Below, piece by piece: positions 1 to 6,043 of a stretch of 8,451 nucleotides of DNA (its first letter is position 1; each line of letters begins with the position of its first letter). The position numbers and the translations under genes are program-made. This stretch comes from Myxococcota bacterium (GTDB taxonomy: Bacteria; Myxococcota_A; Polyangia; HGW-17). Under the pieces are notes generated by a model. That model saw only the letters and a program-made list of their open reading frames with translations. It was not told where the DNA came from and made no database searches. The stretch covers positions 1 through 8,451 of the forward strand of contig JAHJLU010000644.1 in NCBI GenBank assembly GCA_018821745.1. The letters run 5' to 3'.

Positions 1-725
1 CAGTCCCATTGGCCGTAGATTATTTTCTGGGCTACACAATGGAGAAAACAACTCTTGGCCCCATGGGCAAGCAGATGATGCGCCGCATTCCCATCTTCGA
101 CTTTGAAGTGCTGTGGCACCATCTCACCTGGGTTTATAAACTGGGTACCATTACCCTCTCCTTTATCACCATCGTGGCGGTAACGGGGGAGTATCGTGAG
201 CGGACCATCAGGCAAAACATTATTGACGGCCTCTCGAGGAACCAGTTTCTCCTTTCAAAATTGTATATGGTCCTCTCTCTCGCGCTTTTCGTCACCGTGG
301 CGACGTTCCTCATCGGCCTCATGACAGGGCTCGCCTGGTCCCGTACCCAGGGGCTGAGCGCTGTCATGAAAAATATCCATTACCTCGGGTATTACTTCCT
401 GTATGTCTTCTCCTTTTTGCTCTTCTCCCTTACGTTGGCCATGGTGGTGAAGCGCTCCGGCGCCGCCATCGGCATCCTCATGTTTTATCTGTTCCTCATT
501 GAGCCCATTGTCACCTCTATCCTCACCTACGGGATGAACATGGAGTGGCTCTCCAATCTGTTCCCCATGAACGGTACCGGCAACCTGCTCCGGAACCCCT
601 TCTCCAGGTATCTGCTCCGAGAGAAGCAGGCTGAGCTCGCCCAGACAGCATTGATGGTAACCACGGTCTATATTGGCATTTACCTGACCATCACCTCATA
701 CCTGATCCGTCGCCGGGACATCTGA
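1..725 (+). CDS. ABC-2 type transporter permease, 5'-truncated by window edge
   Basis: The reading frame is open to the left edge (codons from base 3) and ends at TGA 723-725, so the N-terminus, probably including the first membrane segment, lies outside. A TTG at base 9 is in frame but has no visible ribosome binding site, and I do not take it as the start. The visible 240 or so residues contain about five hydrophobic segments: LGTITLSFITIVAVTG, the stretch around LALFVTVATFLIGLMTG, FLYVFSFLLFSLTLAMVV, IGILMFYLFLIEPIV, and a final segment just before the basic tail LIRRRDI. The cytoplasmic segment TGEYRERTIRQNIIDGLSR after the first of these is typical of ABC-2 permeases, in which an NEY-RT-RQN-IDG-SR motif is common. 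The family forms the membrane part of an ABC exporter; substrate is unknown. The partner ATPase would be expected upstream, outside the window. It is transcribed towards the regulator gene and appears unrelated to the operon further right. Confidence 0.85.
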   Translation, partial: VPLAVDYFLGYTMEKTTLGPMGKQMMRRIPIFDFEVLWHHLTWVYKLGTITLSFITIVAVTGEYRERTIRQNIIDGLSRNQFLLSKLYMVLSLALFVTVATFLIGLMTGLAWSRTQGLSAVMKNIHYLGYYFLYVFSFLLFSLTLAMVVKRSGAAIGILMFYLFLIEPIVTSILTYGMNMEWLSNLFPMNGTGNLLRNPFSRYLLREKQAELAQTALMVTTVYIGIYLTITSYLIRRRDI

Positions 726-758
726 TATTTTTGACTAAATTGCCGCGCTCAGGCCAGG

Positions 759-2138
759 TCAGTCCGGTGTGTCGGTGGCGATTCCCAGGACTTTCATTTT
801 GTAGGTAAGGGAGTGGCGTGTAATGCCGAGCTTGCGGGATGCTTCCCGTTTTGTCGGGGAAGTCTGGAGCGCCCTCACGATGAGGTCCCGCTCCACGTTG
901 GTGAGGGTGTCCTTCAACCCCTTTGCCGGCGAAGAGACTTCTGGTCCATTGGGGGTGTTGAGCATGGAGGCGAACAGTTCATGGCCGATGGCCTTGTCGG
1001 GGCTGAGAATAATGGCCCGTTCCAGCACATTTTGCAGCTCCCGTACATTGCCGGGCCACGGATATTTTTTGAGCAAGCTCAGGGCAAGATTGGTGATTTT
1101 GGGCACTCTGCTCAGCCCCATGCGCTTCTGGAGAGAGCCCATGAGGTCAGAGATGAGGGAGCCCAGGTCCTCGGTTCGCTCCCTGAGGGGAGGGATGGTA
1201 ATGGGGAAGACATTGATCCGGTAAAAGAGGTCCTGCCTGAAATTTCCCTGGGCCACCTGCTGAACAAGATCCCGGTTTGTCGCGGCGATTATGTGTGTGT
1301 CGACGGAGATGTATCGCTGTCCACCGATCCGCAGAAATGATTTCGTGTCGAGAAAGGTGAGGAGTTTCGCCTGGGTTGCCAGATCCAACTCGCCAATCTC
1401 GTTGAGCAGCAGTGTGCCCTTCTGGGCCAACTCCAGCATGCCCAGCTTGCGCCCCTTTGCACCGGTGAATGCGCCGGGTTCGTGTCCGAACAGCTCTGAC
1501 TCGGCCAGTTCTTTGGAGATGGCCGAACAATTTACCGAAAAATAGGGTTCCTCGCAGCGTGGACTGTTGCTGTGGATCCACTTGGCCAAATAATCTTTCC
1601 CTACCCCGGTCTCCCCCAGTATTAGCACAGAACCACTAGATTCTGCAGCCATTTTTGCCAGATCGTAAACGATGGTCATGGCCGGTGTCCGGTGAGGAGA
1701 GGGAGCATGTGAGGAGACGGAAATGTGGTATTTGTCGGTTCGGTGACGGTAGAGATTCAGTTCCTCCCGGAGCTTGCGTCCCATCATGGCGTTTCGAACC
1801 GAAAGCAGCAGTCGCTCGGGCTCAAAAGGCTTCTCAAGATAGTCTTCTGCGCCCATTTGGGTTGTCTCCACGGCGCTCCTGACGGAACCGTGCCCCGTGA
1901 TAATGATAAATTTTGACGATGGATGAATGCTCGCCAACTCTACCATGAGATCTGCCCCGTGACCATCGGGGAGCATGAGATCAATCAGCACCAGGTCGGG
2001 ACAGAACCCTGAGACCTTCTCCCGCGCATTTTGAGCTGAAGAGACGACAAGTGTCTCATAGCCATGCTTCCCGAGAAGTGTGGCGAGCATGTCACTCATG
2101 AAAAGCTCGTCATCGACAATCATTATATTTCCAGACAT
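759..2138 (-). CDS. NtrC-family sigma-54-dependent response regulator
   Basis: A 459-residue cytoplasmic transcription activator with three domains. Receiver (about 1-120): acidic pair D9/D10, phospho-acceptor D53, T81, K103. AAA+ domain (about 145-375): Walker A GETGVGKD (175-182), the sigma-54 contact loop GAFTGA (222-227), Walker B LLLNE (243-247), sensor I region AATNRDL, RQDLFYRIN with the expected arginine-finger region, and PWPGNVREL at sensor II. The C-terminus carries a Fis-type helix-turn-helix (about 418-456, TKREASRKLGITRHSLTYKM). Start chosen at ATG 2138-2136: the receiver begins directly there and AGGAG lies 6 bases upstream. The frame continues to 2357, but that extension has no receiver homology and runs across the promoter. 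Walker B has N246 where Asp is usual. It is divergent from the sigma-54 operon at 2737 and is the obvious candidate for its activator, probably through the repeated palindromes between them. Its cognate histidine kinase is not in the window. Confidence 0.95.
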   Translation of the reverse strand: MSGNIMIVDDELFMSDMLATLLGKHGYETLVVSSAQNAREKVSGFCPDLVLIDLMLPDGHGADLMVELASIHPSSKFIIITGHGSVRSAVETTQMGAEDYLEKPFEPERLLLSVRNAMMGRKLREELNLYRHRTDKYHISVSSHAPSPHRTPAMTIVYDLAKMAAESSGSVLILGETGVGKDYLAKWIHSNSPRCEEPYFSVNCSAISKELAESELFGHEPGAFTGAKGRKLGMLELAQKGTLLLNEIGELDLATQAKLLTFLDTKSFLRIGGQRYISVDTHIIAATNRDLVQQVAQGNFRQDLFYRINVFPITIPPLRERTEDLGSLISDLMGSLQKRMGLSRVPKITNLALSLLKKYPWPGNVRELQNVLERAIILSPDKAIGHELFASMLNTPNGPEVSSPAKGLKDTLTNVERDLIVRALQTSPTKREASRKLGITRHSLTYKMKVLGIATDTPD

Positions 2139-2174
2139 GGAAGGCTCCTCTGGTGCTTGTTCTGACTGACGAAG

Positions 2175-2203
2175 ATTGTACGGCACCGGCAAGTTTTTAT
2201 CAA
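2175..2203 (-). promoter_or_regulatory. sigma-70-type promoter for the response regulator gene
   Basis: On the minus strand, -35 TTGATA (2203-2198) and -10 TACAAT (2180-2175) each match consensus at 5 of 6 positions, with the ideal 17-base spacer. The predicted start near 2168 gives a leader of about 30 bases containing the AGGAG of the regulator. Activator-type palindrome 1 sits about 88 bases upstream of this start, so autoregulation is possible. Confidence 0.65.
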
Positions 2204-2247
2204 GGGAGATGGTCAAGATGAGTGCCTCACAATGTACTTCCTGGGTG

Positions 2248-2264
2248 TGTGTGAAAATCACGCG
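2248..2264. promoter_or_regulatory. Activator-type palindrome, site 1
   Basis: TGTGTGA-AAA-TCACGCG: an imperfect inverted repeat matching sites 2 and 3 (7-base arms, 3-base centre). It shares the run GTGAAAA-CACGC-CTCAT with site 2, including bases beyond the palindrome. Its centre is about 446 bases upstream of the predicted sigma-54 start and about 88 bases upstream of the regulator start. Inferred binding site for the Fis-type helix-turn-helix of the divergent regulator. Confidence 0.6.
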
Positions 2265-2352
2265 CTCATACTCCGCAACTGATTCCCCATGGCAATTTGG
2301 GGGCACTGACCGGCAGGGGAGCATCGAATCATTCATAAAAAACAAAGCTGTT

Positions 2353-2394
2353 AGCAAGTACCCTATAGGAATATGGGCTTATAGGGTACTTGCT
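2353..2394. repeat. Perfect 15-bp inverted repeat with 12-base loop
   Basis: Arm AGCAAGTACCCTATA (2353-2367) is exactly complementary to 2380-2394, separated by GGAATATGGGCT. A/T runs flank it on both sides (AAAAAAC before, AAAAAGTTTTTT after), but neither T-run directly abuts the stem as in a normal terminator, and the flanking genes diverge from it. It could be an operator, a mobile-element remnant, or a barrier between the two transcription units. I do not recognise the sequence. Confidence 0.75.
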
Positions 2395-2427
2395 CCGGAA
2401 AAAGTTTTTTGGAAATGGGAGGGTTGG

Positions 2428-2444
2428 CGCGTGAAAACCACGCA
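2428..2444. promoter_or_regulatory. Activator-type palindrome, site 2
   Basis: CGCGTGA-AAA-CCACGCA: one mismatch within the inner six bases of the arms relative to site 3. It is followed by CTCAT, as in site 1. The centre lies about 266 bases upstream of the predicted sigma-54 start site. Inferred upstream activating sequence. Confidence 0.65.
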
Positions 2445-2539
2445 CTCATTTCCTGCCTCCGGGAACCTGGAGCGATCTCCTGAAAATATTGGGCTTTGAG
2501 AAGGCATGGGGGCTTAAGATAATATGCGCTCCGAACCTC

Positions 2540-2556
2540 TGCGTGATTTTCACGCA
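2540..2556. promoter_or_regulatory. Activator-type palindrome, site 3 (perfect)
   Basis: TGCGTGA-TTT-TCACGCA: a perfect 7-base inverted repeat, the best of three copies. Its centre is about 154 bases upstream of the predicted sigma-54 start, the usual distance for an enhancer bound by an NtrC-type activator. It is flanked by CGCTCC (2527-2532) and GGAGCG (2562-2567), which form an outer, nearly concentric inverted repeat. Confidence 0.75.
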
Positions 2557-2675
2557 TTTGGGGAGCGACAGGAGCGAAAATTGGGAAACTTCCATGCCAG
2601 GGGTAGGGTTCGGGAGCTGGAAGGTGTAAAAAATAACAAGTGAAAACAGTGGACAAACAGAAGTGCTGGGGGACA

Positions 2676-2690
2676 TGGCACGTGCCTTGC
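2676..2690 (+). promoter_or_regulatory. Sigma-54 (-24/-12) promoter of the eight-gene operon
   Basis: TGGCACG-TGCC-TTGC matches the sigma-54 consensus TGGCACG-N4-TTGC at every defined position, with exactly 10 bases between the invariant GG (2677-2678) and GC (2689-2690). Predicted start near 2702, giving a 35-base leader to the ATG at 2737. An A-rich tract (2628-2636) between site 3 and the promoter could help DNA bending; no good IHF match was seen. Confidence 0.9.
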
Positions 2691-2736
2691 GAAGAAGGGG
2701 GTGTGTCGCCCAAGAGGGCATCAAAGGGAGCGCATC

Positions 2737-3378
2737 ATGACCAAAATTCTGCTGGTCGAGGATAACGAGATTCTCGCTGAGTGCACCGAGATTAACCTGG
2801 AGCGCAATATACAGGAGGCCAAAATATATCTGGCCCGCACCATCTCAATGGCGGGCGAGTTTTTAGAGGTCATCAGGCCCGACGTGGCCATCCTCGATTG
2901 CAACCTCTCTGATGGCGACGGTCTCTCCCTGGTGAACCCGATCCTTGAGAAAAATCCCCTCTGCCATCTCATCGTAACCTCGGGGATGCTCTCTCCCAAT
3001 TATGAGGAGCAGATCAGAGATATGGGGGTCCATTCCGTGCTGGTCAAACCATTCGAACTGGCCGAACTCAACCAGATTATCAGTCAACGGATTTCGAATC
3101 AGGTTGTGTTGGGGGAGAGCCGTTTCGGCACGGCAGGTGGAATATCACCTCTGATCAAGGTTACAGAAGCCGAGAGGGTCACCCACGGCATCATGAACAA
3201 ACTCTCGAGTTTAATGACTGGATTGCGCCTCCTGCAGTTGGAAATAGATGAAGATCTGCAGGGGGTCCCCGAGAGCAAGCAGGCTATCGGCGCGAATATC
3301 GAGCGGATGATCGGGGTCATTAAGGAGACCTCGCTTACTATTCGCAATTCCTTTGGGGGAGATAATGGAAGAGCATAG
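2737..3378 (+). CDS. Response regulator with DHp-like C-terminal helices
   Basis: A 213-residue cytoplasmic protein, first gene of the sigma-54 operon. Start ATG 2737 has AAGGGAG 6 bases upstream and begins the receiver exactly; an in-frame GTG at 2701 lies at the predicted transcript start and is rejected. Receiver (1-120): E8/D9, phospho-acceptor D54, T81/S82, K104-P105. No DNA-binding domain follows. The C-terminal part (about 140-206) is helical and begins with RVTHGIMNKLSSLMTG, which resembles the H-box of histidine kinases and Spo0B-like phosphotransferases (H150, then N154 and L156), followed by a second helix (about 178-206). There is no ATP-binding catalytic domain. It may dimerise and pass phosphoryl groups between D54 and H150, or H150 may be incidental. 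The last 14 bases overlap the next gene, suggesting translational coupling. The receiver assignment is secure; the DHp reading is inference. Confidence 0.88.
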   Translation: MTKILLVEDNEILAECTEINLERNIQEAKIYLARTISMAGEFLEVIRPDVAILDCNLSDGDGLSLVNPILEKNPLCHLIVTSGMLSPNYEEQIRDMGVHSVLVKPFELAELNQIISQRISNQVVLGESRFGTAGGISPLIKVTEAERVTHGIMNKLSSLMTGLRLLQLEIDEDLQGVPESKQAIGANIERMIGVIKETSLTIRNSFGGDNGRA

Positions 3379-4159
3379 TTCGGCCCAGATCCTCCTCATC
3401 GATGATGACCCGGACATCTGCTGGGGAATCGGAAGAATCCTGACGCGGAAGGGGTTCTCTGTGACCTCCTGCGGGGACGGAATCGACGCGCTGCGGTTCC
3501 TGAAAGAACGGGATTTTACCTTTGTTATCACTGATATTAACATGCCTGAGGTGAACGGCATTGCGCTCCTGGAGTGGATCCACACCAATCGGCCCCGCAC
3601 CAGAGTCGTGGTGATCTCCGGCTGTGGGGTTCCTGTCATGAAGCGCCTGGCCATGAACAAGGGAGCCTTTCTGTATCTTGAGAAACCTGTGGACCCTTCA
3701 ATTCTCGTTCATCTGCTGGAAGAAAAGATGAGCGTTGATGCGACCGATTCCTTCAGTGGAATGACCCAGAATATTGATCTTATAGATTATATTCAATTCA
3801 TGCTGGTGACCCGAAAGCAGGCGGTACTGGAGGTCGAGTCCCACAATCAGGAGAGAGGTGTTATCTATTTCGACAAGGGCAATATCCCCCACGTAACCGT
3901 GGATGATGTGGTGGGTCAGGAGGCCTTCAATTATCTTGTGGCCAACTTCAACGGTGGCCGGTTCAACACCTGTGCCTTCACACCCCCGGAGGTCGAGACC
4001 ATCTCCCTTCCCGGTGAGTTCCTGCTGATGGAGGCTGCCAGAATCAAGGATGAACGCTCCGGTCGTATTGTTGCTACCCAAGAACCCCCATCGAGTGAAG
4101 CAGGTTCTCTGATGGACGGTTTTACCTTTGACGAGTTTGACCTGCAGTTCCCGGAATAA
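3365..4159 (+). CDS. Receiver-PATAN (DUF4388) protein
   Basis: A 264-residue protein with a receiver domain (about 6-125: D13/D14/D15, phospho-acceptor D57, S85, K107-P108) followed by a PATAN/DUF4388 domain (about 135-235). The latter shows the family pattern: an aspartate-rich LIDYIQFMLVTRKQAVLEV strand-helix start, then GVIYFDKGNIPHVTV, GQEAFNYLVANFNGGRFN and a closing helix FLLMEAARIKDERSGR. PATAN domains are adaptor modules often attached to receivers and found beside Ras-like GTPases and Roadblock proteins. No DNA-binding or enzymatic domain is present, so output is probably by protein contact. Start ATG 3365 lies inside the preceding gene, with GGGGGAG close upstream (3-base spacing); a TTG at 3355-3353's frame (3353) is an unlikely alternative. 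The C-terminus is a short linker ending in the acidic-aromatic tail FTFDEFDLQFPE, which could be a docking peptide. The next gene starts 4 bases after its stop. Confidence 0.9.
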   Translation: MEEHSSAQILLIDDDPDICWGIGRILTRKGFSVTSCGDGIDALRFLKERDFTFVITDINMPEVNGIALLEWIHTNRPRTRVVVISGCGVPVMKRLAMNKGAFLYLEKPVDPSILVHLLEEKMSVDATDSFSGMTQNIDLIDYIQFMLVTRKQAVLEVESHNQERGVIYFDKGNIPHVTVDDVVGQEAFNYLVANFNGGRFNTCAFTPPEVETISLPGEFLLMEAARIKDERSGRIVATQEPPSSEAGSLMDGFTFDEFDLQFPE

Positions 4160-4163
4160 CACC

Positions 4164-4634
4164 ATGAAACTGACACGATTCGAGTCCCAGGAAATCAAGG
4201 AAACCATGGACCAGCTGGTCATTGACTCCGGTGCCATGAGCGCGCTGCTCATCACCAAGGAGGGGTTTAACCTCCAGGAGGCGGGAAACACCGGTTTTCT
4301 CAACACCACGGCGCTGGCCGCCCTCATCGCGGGGATGTTTACTGCCACAAAAGAGGTCGCGCGTATGGTGGGGGAGGCCCAGTTCTCCATTCTGCTGCAG
4401 CAGGGAGAGAACCGCCATATTCATATCTCCCTCATTGATGAGTCCAACATGATGGTCATCATCTTTGAAGATTATCAGAAGATCGGGCGCGTCCGGCTGG
4501 AGTCCCGTCGCAGCTGCGCCAGGATCCAGGAATTGATGACAGACAGAAAAGAGGAGGCAAATGCTTCCCCGAGTGATTCTCCCAAATTCAAGGAATATGC
4601 GCTCAATCTTATTGATCGCATATTCGATAAATAG
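4164..4634 (+). CDS. mglB: MglB-like Roadblock/LC7 protein
   Basis: A 156-residue Roadblock/LC7 protein that closely resembles MglB, the dimeric regulator (GTPase-activating and nucleotide-exchange factor) of the polarity GTPase MglA. Matching segments as I recall MglB of Myxococcus: ALLITKEGFNLQEAG (27-41), LNTTALAALIAG (46-57), MVGEAQFSILLQQG (68-81), and VIIFEDYQKIGRVRL (98-112). As in MglB, the domain is followed by a linker and a short acidic C-terminal helix (138-156, SPKFKEYALNLIDRIFDK), the part known to touch MglA. It directly precedes the MglA gene, the order of the Myxococcus mglBA operon. Start ATG 4164 is 4 bases after the previous stop, with only a weak GGA upstream, so translation is probably coupled. 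Function in polarity is by homology; it might regulate the GTPase for another purpose. Confidence 0.88.
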   Translation: MKLTRFESQEIKETMDQLVIDSGAMSALLITKEGFNLQEAGNTGFLNTTALAALIAGMFTATKEVARMVGEAQFSILLQQGENRHIHISLIDESNMMVIIFEDYQKIGRVRLESRRSCARIQELMTDRKEEANASPSDSPKFKEYALNLIDRIFDK

Positions 4635-4642
4635 GTTGCATT

Positions 4643-5224
4643 GTGCCGTACATCAATTATCAGAATAGAGAAATCACGTTCAAGGTCGTGTATTACGGGC
4701 CCGGGATGAGCGGCAAGACCACCAACCTGCTCTACATCCATTCCGCCCTCAGTCCTGACCTCAAGGGGGAGTTGATCACCCTCAACACCGACGAGGACAG
4801 GACCCTCTTTTTTGATTTTTTCCCGCTCCATCTGGGAAACATTGATGGATTCAATGTGAAGTTCAATATGTACACCGTTCCGGGTCAGGTCTACTACGAG
4901 GCCAGCCGCAAATTGATCCTGGATGGTGCTGATGGTGTTGTTTTTGTTGCCGATTCCCAGCCTTTTCGGCTGGAGGAGAACATCGAGAGTTATCGGCTGA
5001 TGGAGGATAACCTCCGTCACTATGGGTACAGTACGACGCAATTCCCCCTGGTGCTGCAGTACAACAAGCGTGACTGCGTGAATCCTCTCCCCGTTGGGAT
5101 CCTCGAGGAGCAACTGGGGACTGCAGATATTGCGGTTTTCGAGGCTCAGGCCATGAACGGGATCGGCGTACTGGAGACAATAAAAGAACTGAGCAGAACG
5201 ATTGTAATGAGGTTTCAGTTGTAG
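4643..5224 (+). CDS. mglA: MglA-type small Ras-like GTPase
   Basis: A 193-residue cytoplasmic GTPase of the MglA family, which switches between GTP and GDP forms to set cell polarity or motility. Motifs: P-loop GPGMSGKT (19-26, with S23 where many MglA have Cys), switch I with the intrinsic arginine finger and threonine R53-T54 in TDEDRTLFFDF, switch II TVPGQ (78-82, Thr in place of the Ras Asp, characteristic of MglA, with catalytic Q82), and the guanine-specific NKRD (141-144). The residue numbers coincide with those described for Myxococcus and Thermus MglA. Start is GTG 4643 (giving MPYINYQNREI, matching the family N-terminus), with TAGG about 7 bases upstream; it is 8 bases after the MglB stop. 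All residues needed for GTP binding and hydrolysis seem present. It is the only GTPase in the operon, which also carries three Roadblock proteins. Confidence 0.95.
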   Translation: MPYINYQNREITFKVVYYGPGMSGKTTNLLYIHSALSPDLKGELITLNTDEDRTLFFDFFPLHLGNIDGFNVKFNMYTVPGQVYYEASRKLILDGADGVVFVADSQPFRLEENIESYRLMEDNLRHYGYSTTQFPLVLQYNKRDCVNPLPVGILEEQLGTADIAVFEAQAMNGIGVLETIKELSRTIVMRFQL

Positions 5225-5317
5225 GCCCGGGGAACTCCGGGTCTTTGAGGCGGGGCGGATCTCCCGGGAATTCGGTTTCCACAGGGATGGTATGCCCCAG
5301 CCTACATGGAGTGAGAC

Positions 5318-6043
5318 ATGGCACTAAATGGACTGTTGAGTGATTTCGGCGTTATCGAGCTGGTACAGTATCCGCACAACCGTAAGCGTACGGGGGAGCT
5401 GTCCATAAAGACCCCTCCCGGGAATTCCGCGCGCTGTTACTACAGGGACGGAAAACTGGTGCACGTTGTTTCCGGGGACAAGGCCGGGCTGGAAGCGCTG
5501 GTGGACGTTGTCTGTCTGGAGGAGGGTGAGTTCCAGTTTGATCAGGCCGCCACCACGGAACTGACCTCCATTGAGATGGACCTCCACCGGGCCATCATGC
5601 AGGCGCTCAAGCTCGCCGATGAGCGGAAAAAGAGTCTGGAAGAGCAGAATGAACTCTACGATGCGGCCAGTGTTGCCAAGGTGAAAATGTACCTCTCTGG
5701 TATTTTACAAGATAAATCAGATCTTTACATGCTCTCACTCACCGACCCCGCCGGCATCGTTCTTGCGGAAGTGTTCAATGACGAGCTCGATGACAAAAGT
5801 CTGCTGCGTGATGTCCGCAAGCACCTGTGCGATATTTTTACCACCTTCCCTTCGGGGCTCCCTGAGAGCATCATCATCAACCACCGCGAATTTGTTGCCA
5901 CCCTGGGCAAGACCCCGGCCGGGCTCGGACTCATTGTCATGGGGCCGGCCACGGTCTCCCTGGGTATGGTCAATATGCTGGTGAAGCGCTCCGTGCTTGA
6001 AATCGACGCGATTACAGGAGAAAACAGCAATGACCAGCAGTGA
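5318..6043 (+). CDS. PATAN (DUF4388)-Roadblock/LC7-like fusion protein
   Basis: A 241-residue protein in two parts. Residues 1-100 form a PATAN/DUF4388 domain: MALNGLLSDFGVIELVQYPHN, then GELSIKT, CYYRDGKLVHVVSGDKAGLEALVDVV, and GEFQF. A charged helix (about 90-112, ADERKKSLEEQNELYDAA) links it to a Roadblock/LC7-like domain (about 118-230): YMLSLTDPAGIVLAEVF, HLCDIFTTFPSG, EFVATLGKTPAGLGLIVMGP, and a terminal helix VNMLVKRSVLEID. PATAN and Roadblock domains are both non-enzymatic scaffolds tied to small GTPases; fusing them suggests a physical bridge between the receiver-PATAN protein and the GTPase complex. Start ATG 5318 has GGAGTGA just upstream. A 93-base gap separates it from mglA, with only a weak GC hairpin, so it is probably in the same transcript. 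It overlaps the DnaA-like gene by 14 bases. The Roadblock assignment is less certain than the PATAN one. Confidence 0.8.
   Translation: MALNGLLSDFGVIELVQYPHNRKRTGELSIKTPPGNSARCYYRDGKLVHVVSGDKAGLEALVDVVCLEEGEFQFDQAATTELTSIEMDLHRAIMQALKLADERKKSLEEQNELYDAASVAKVKMYLSGILQDKSDLYMLSLTDPAGIVLAEVFNDELDDKSLLRDVRKHLCDIFTTFPSGLPESIIINHREFVATLGKTPAGLGLIVMGPATVSLGMVNMLVKRSVLEIDAITGENSNDQQ

Noticed and set aside
813..1340. Plus-strand open frame of 175 codons opposite the regulator gene
   Set aside because: Antisense to the conserved AAA+ domain and without recognisable features.
2289..2303. Possible minus-strand sigma-54 promoter (AGTGCC...TTGC) for the regulator
   Set aside because: The invariant GG at -24 is not kept (TG), and a much better sigma-70 candidate lies nearer the gene.
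2139..2357. 73-residue N-terminal extension of the sigma-54 regulator frame up to an ATG at 2357
   Set aside because: It crosses a good sigma-70 promoter and activator site 1, starts inside the long inverted repeat, and lacks any domain; the ATG at 2138 has a strong RBS directly before the receiver.
2495..2523. Possible plus-strand sigma-70 promoter with -10 GATAAT (2518-2523)
   Set aside because: The -35 at the right spacing (TTTGAG) matches poorly, and the sigma-54 promoter downstream accounts for the operon.
2363..2724. Two overlapping minus-strand open frames (116 and 92 codons) in the divergent intergenic region
   Set aside because: They run through the sigma-54 promoter and two activator palindromes, have no recognisable domain and show composition unlike a real gene.
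3698..4390. Minus-strand open frame of 230 codons opposite the receiver-PATAN and MglB-like genes
   Set aside because: Both sense-strand genes have clear domains; the antisense frame has none.
5226..5246. GC hairpin CCCGG-ggaact-CCGGG followed by TCTTT after mglA
   Set aside because: Only a 5-bp stem with a poor T-run; it could attenuate but is not a convincing terminator, and the genes on both sides belong together by content.
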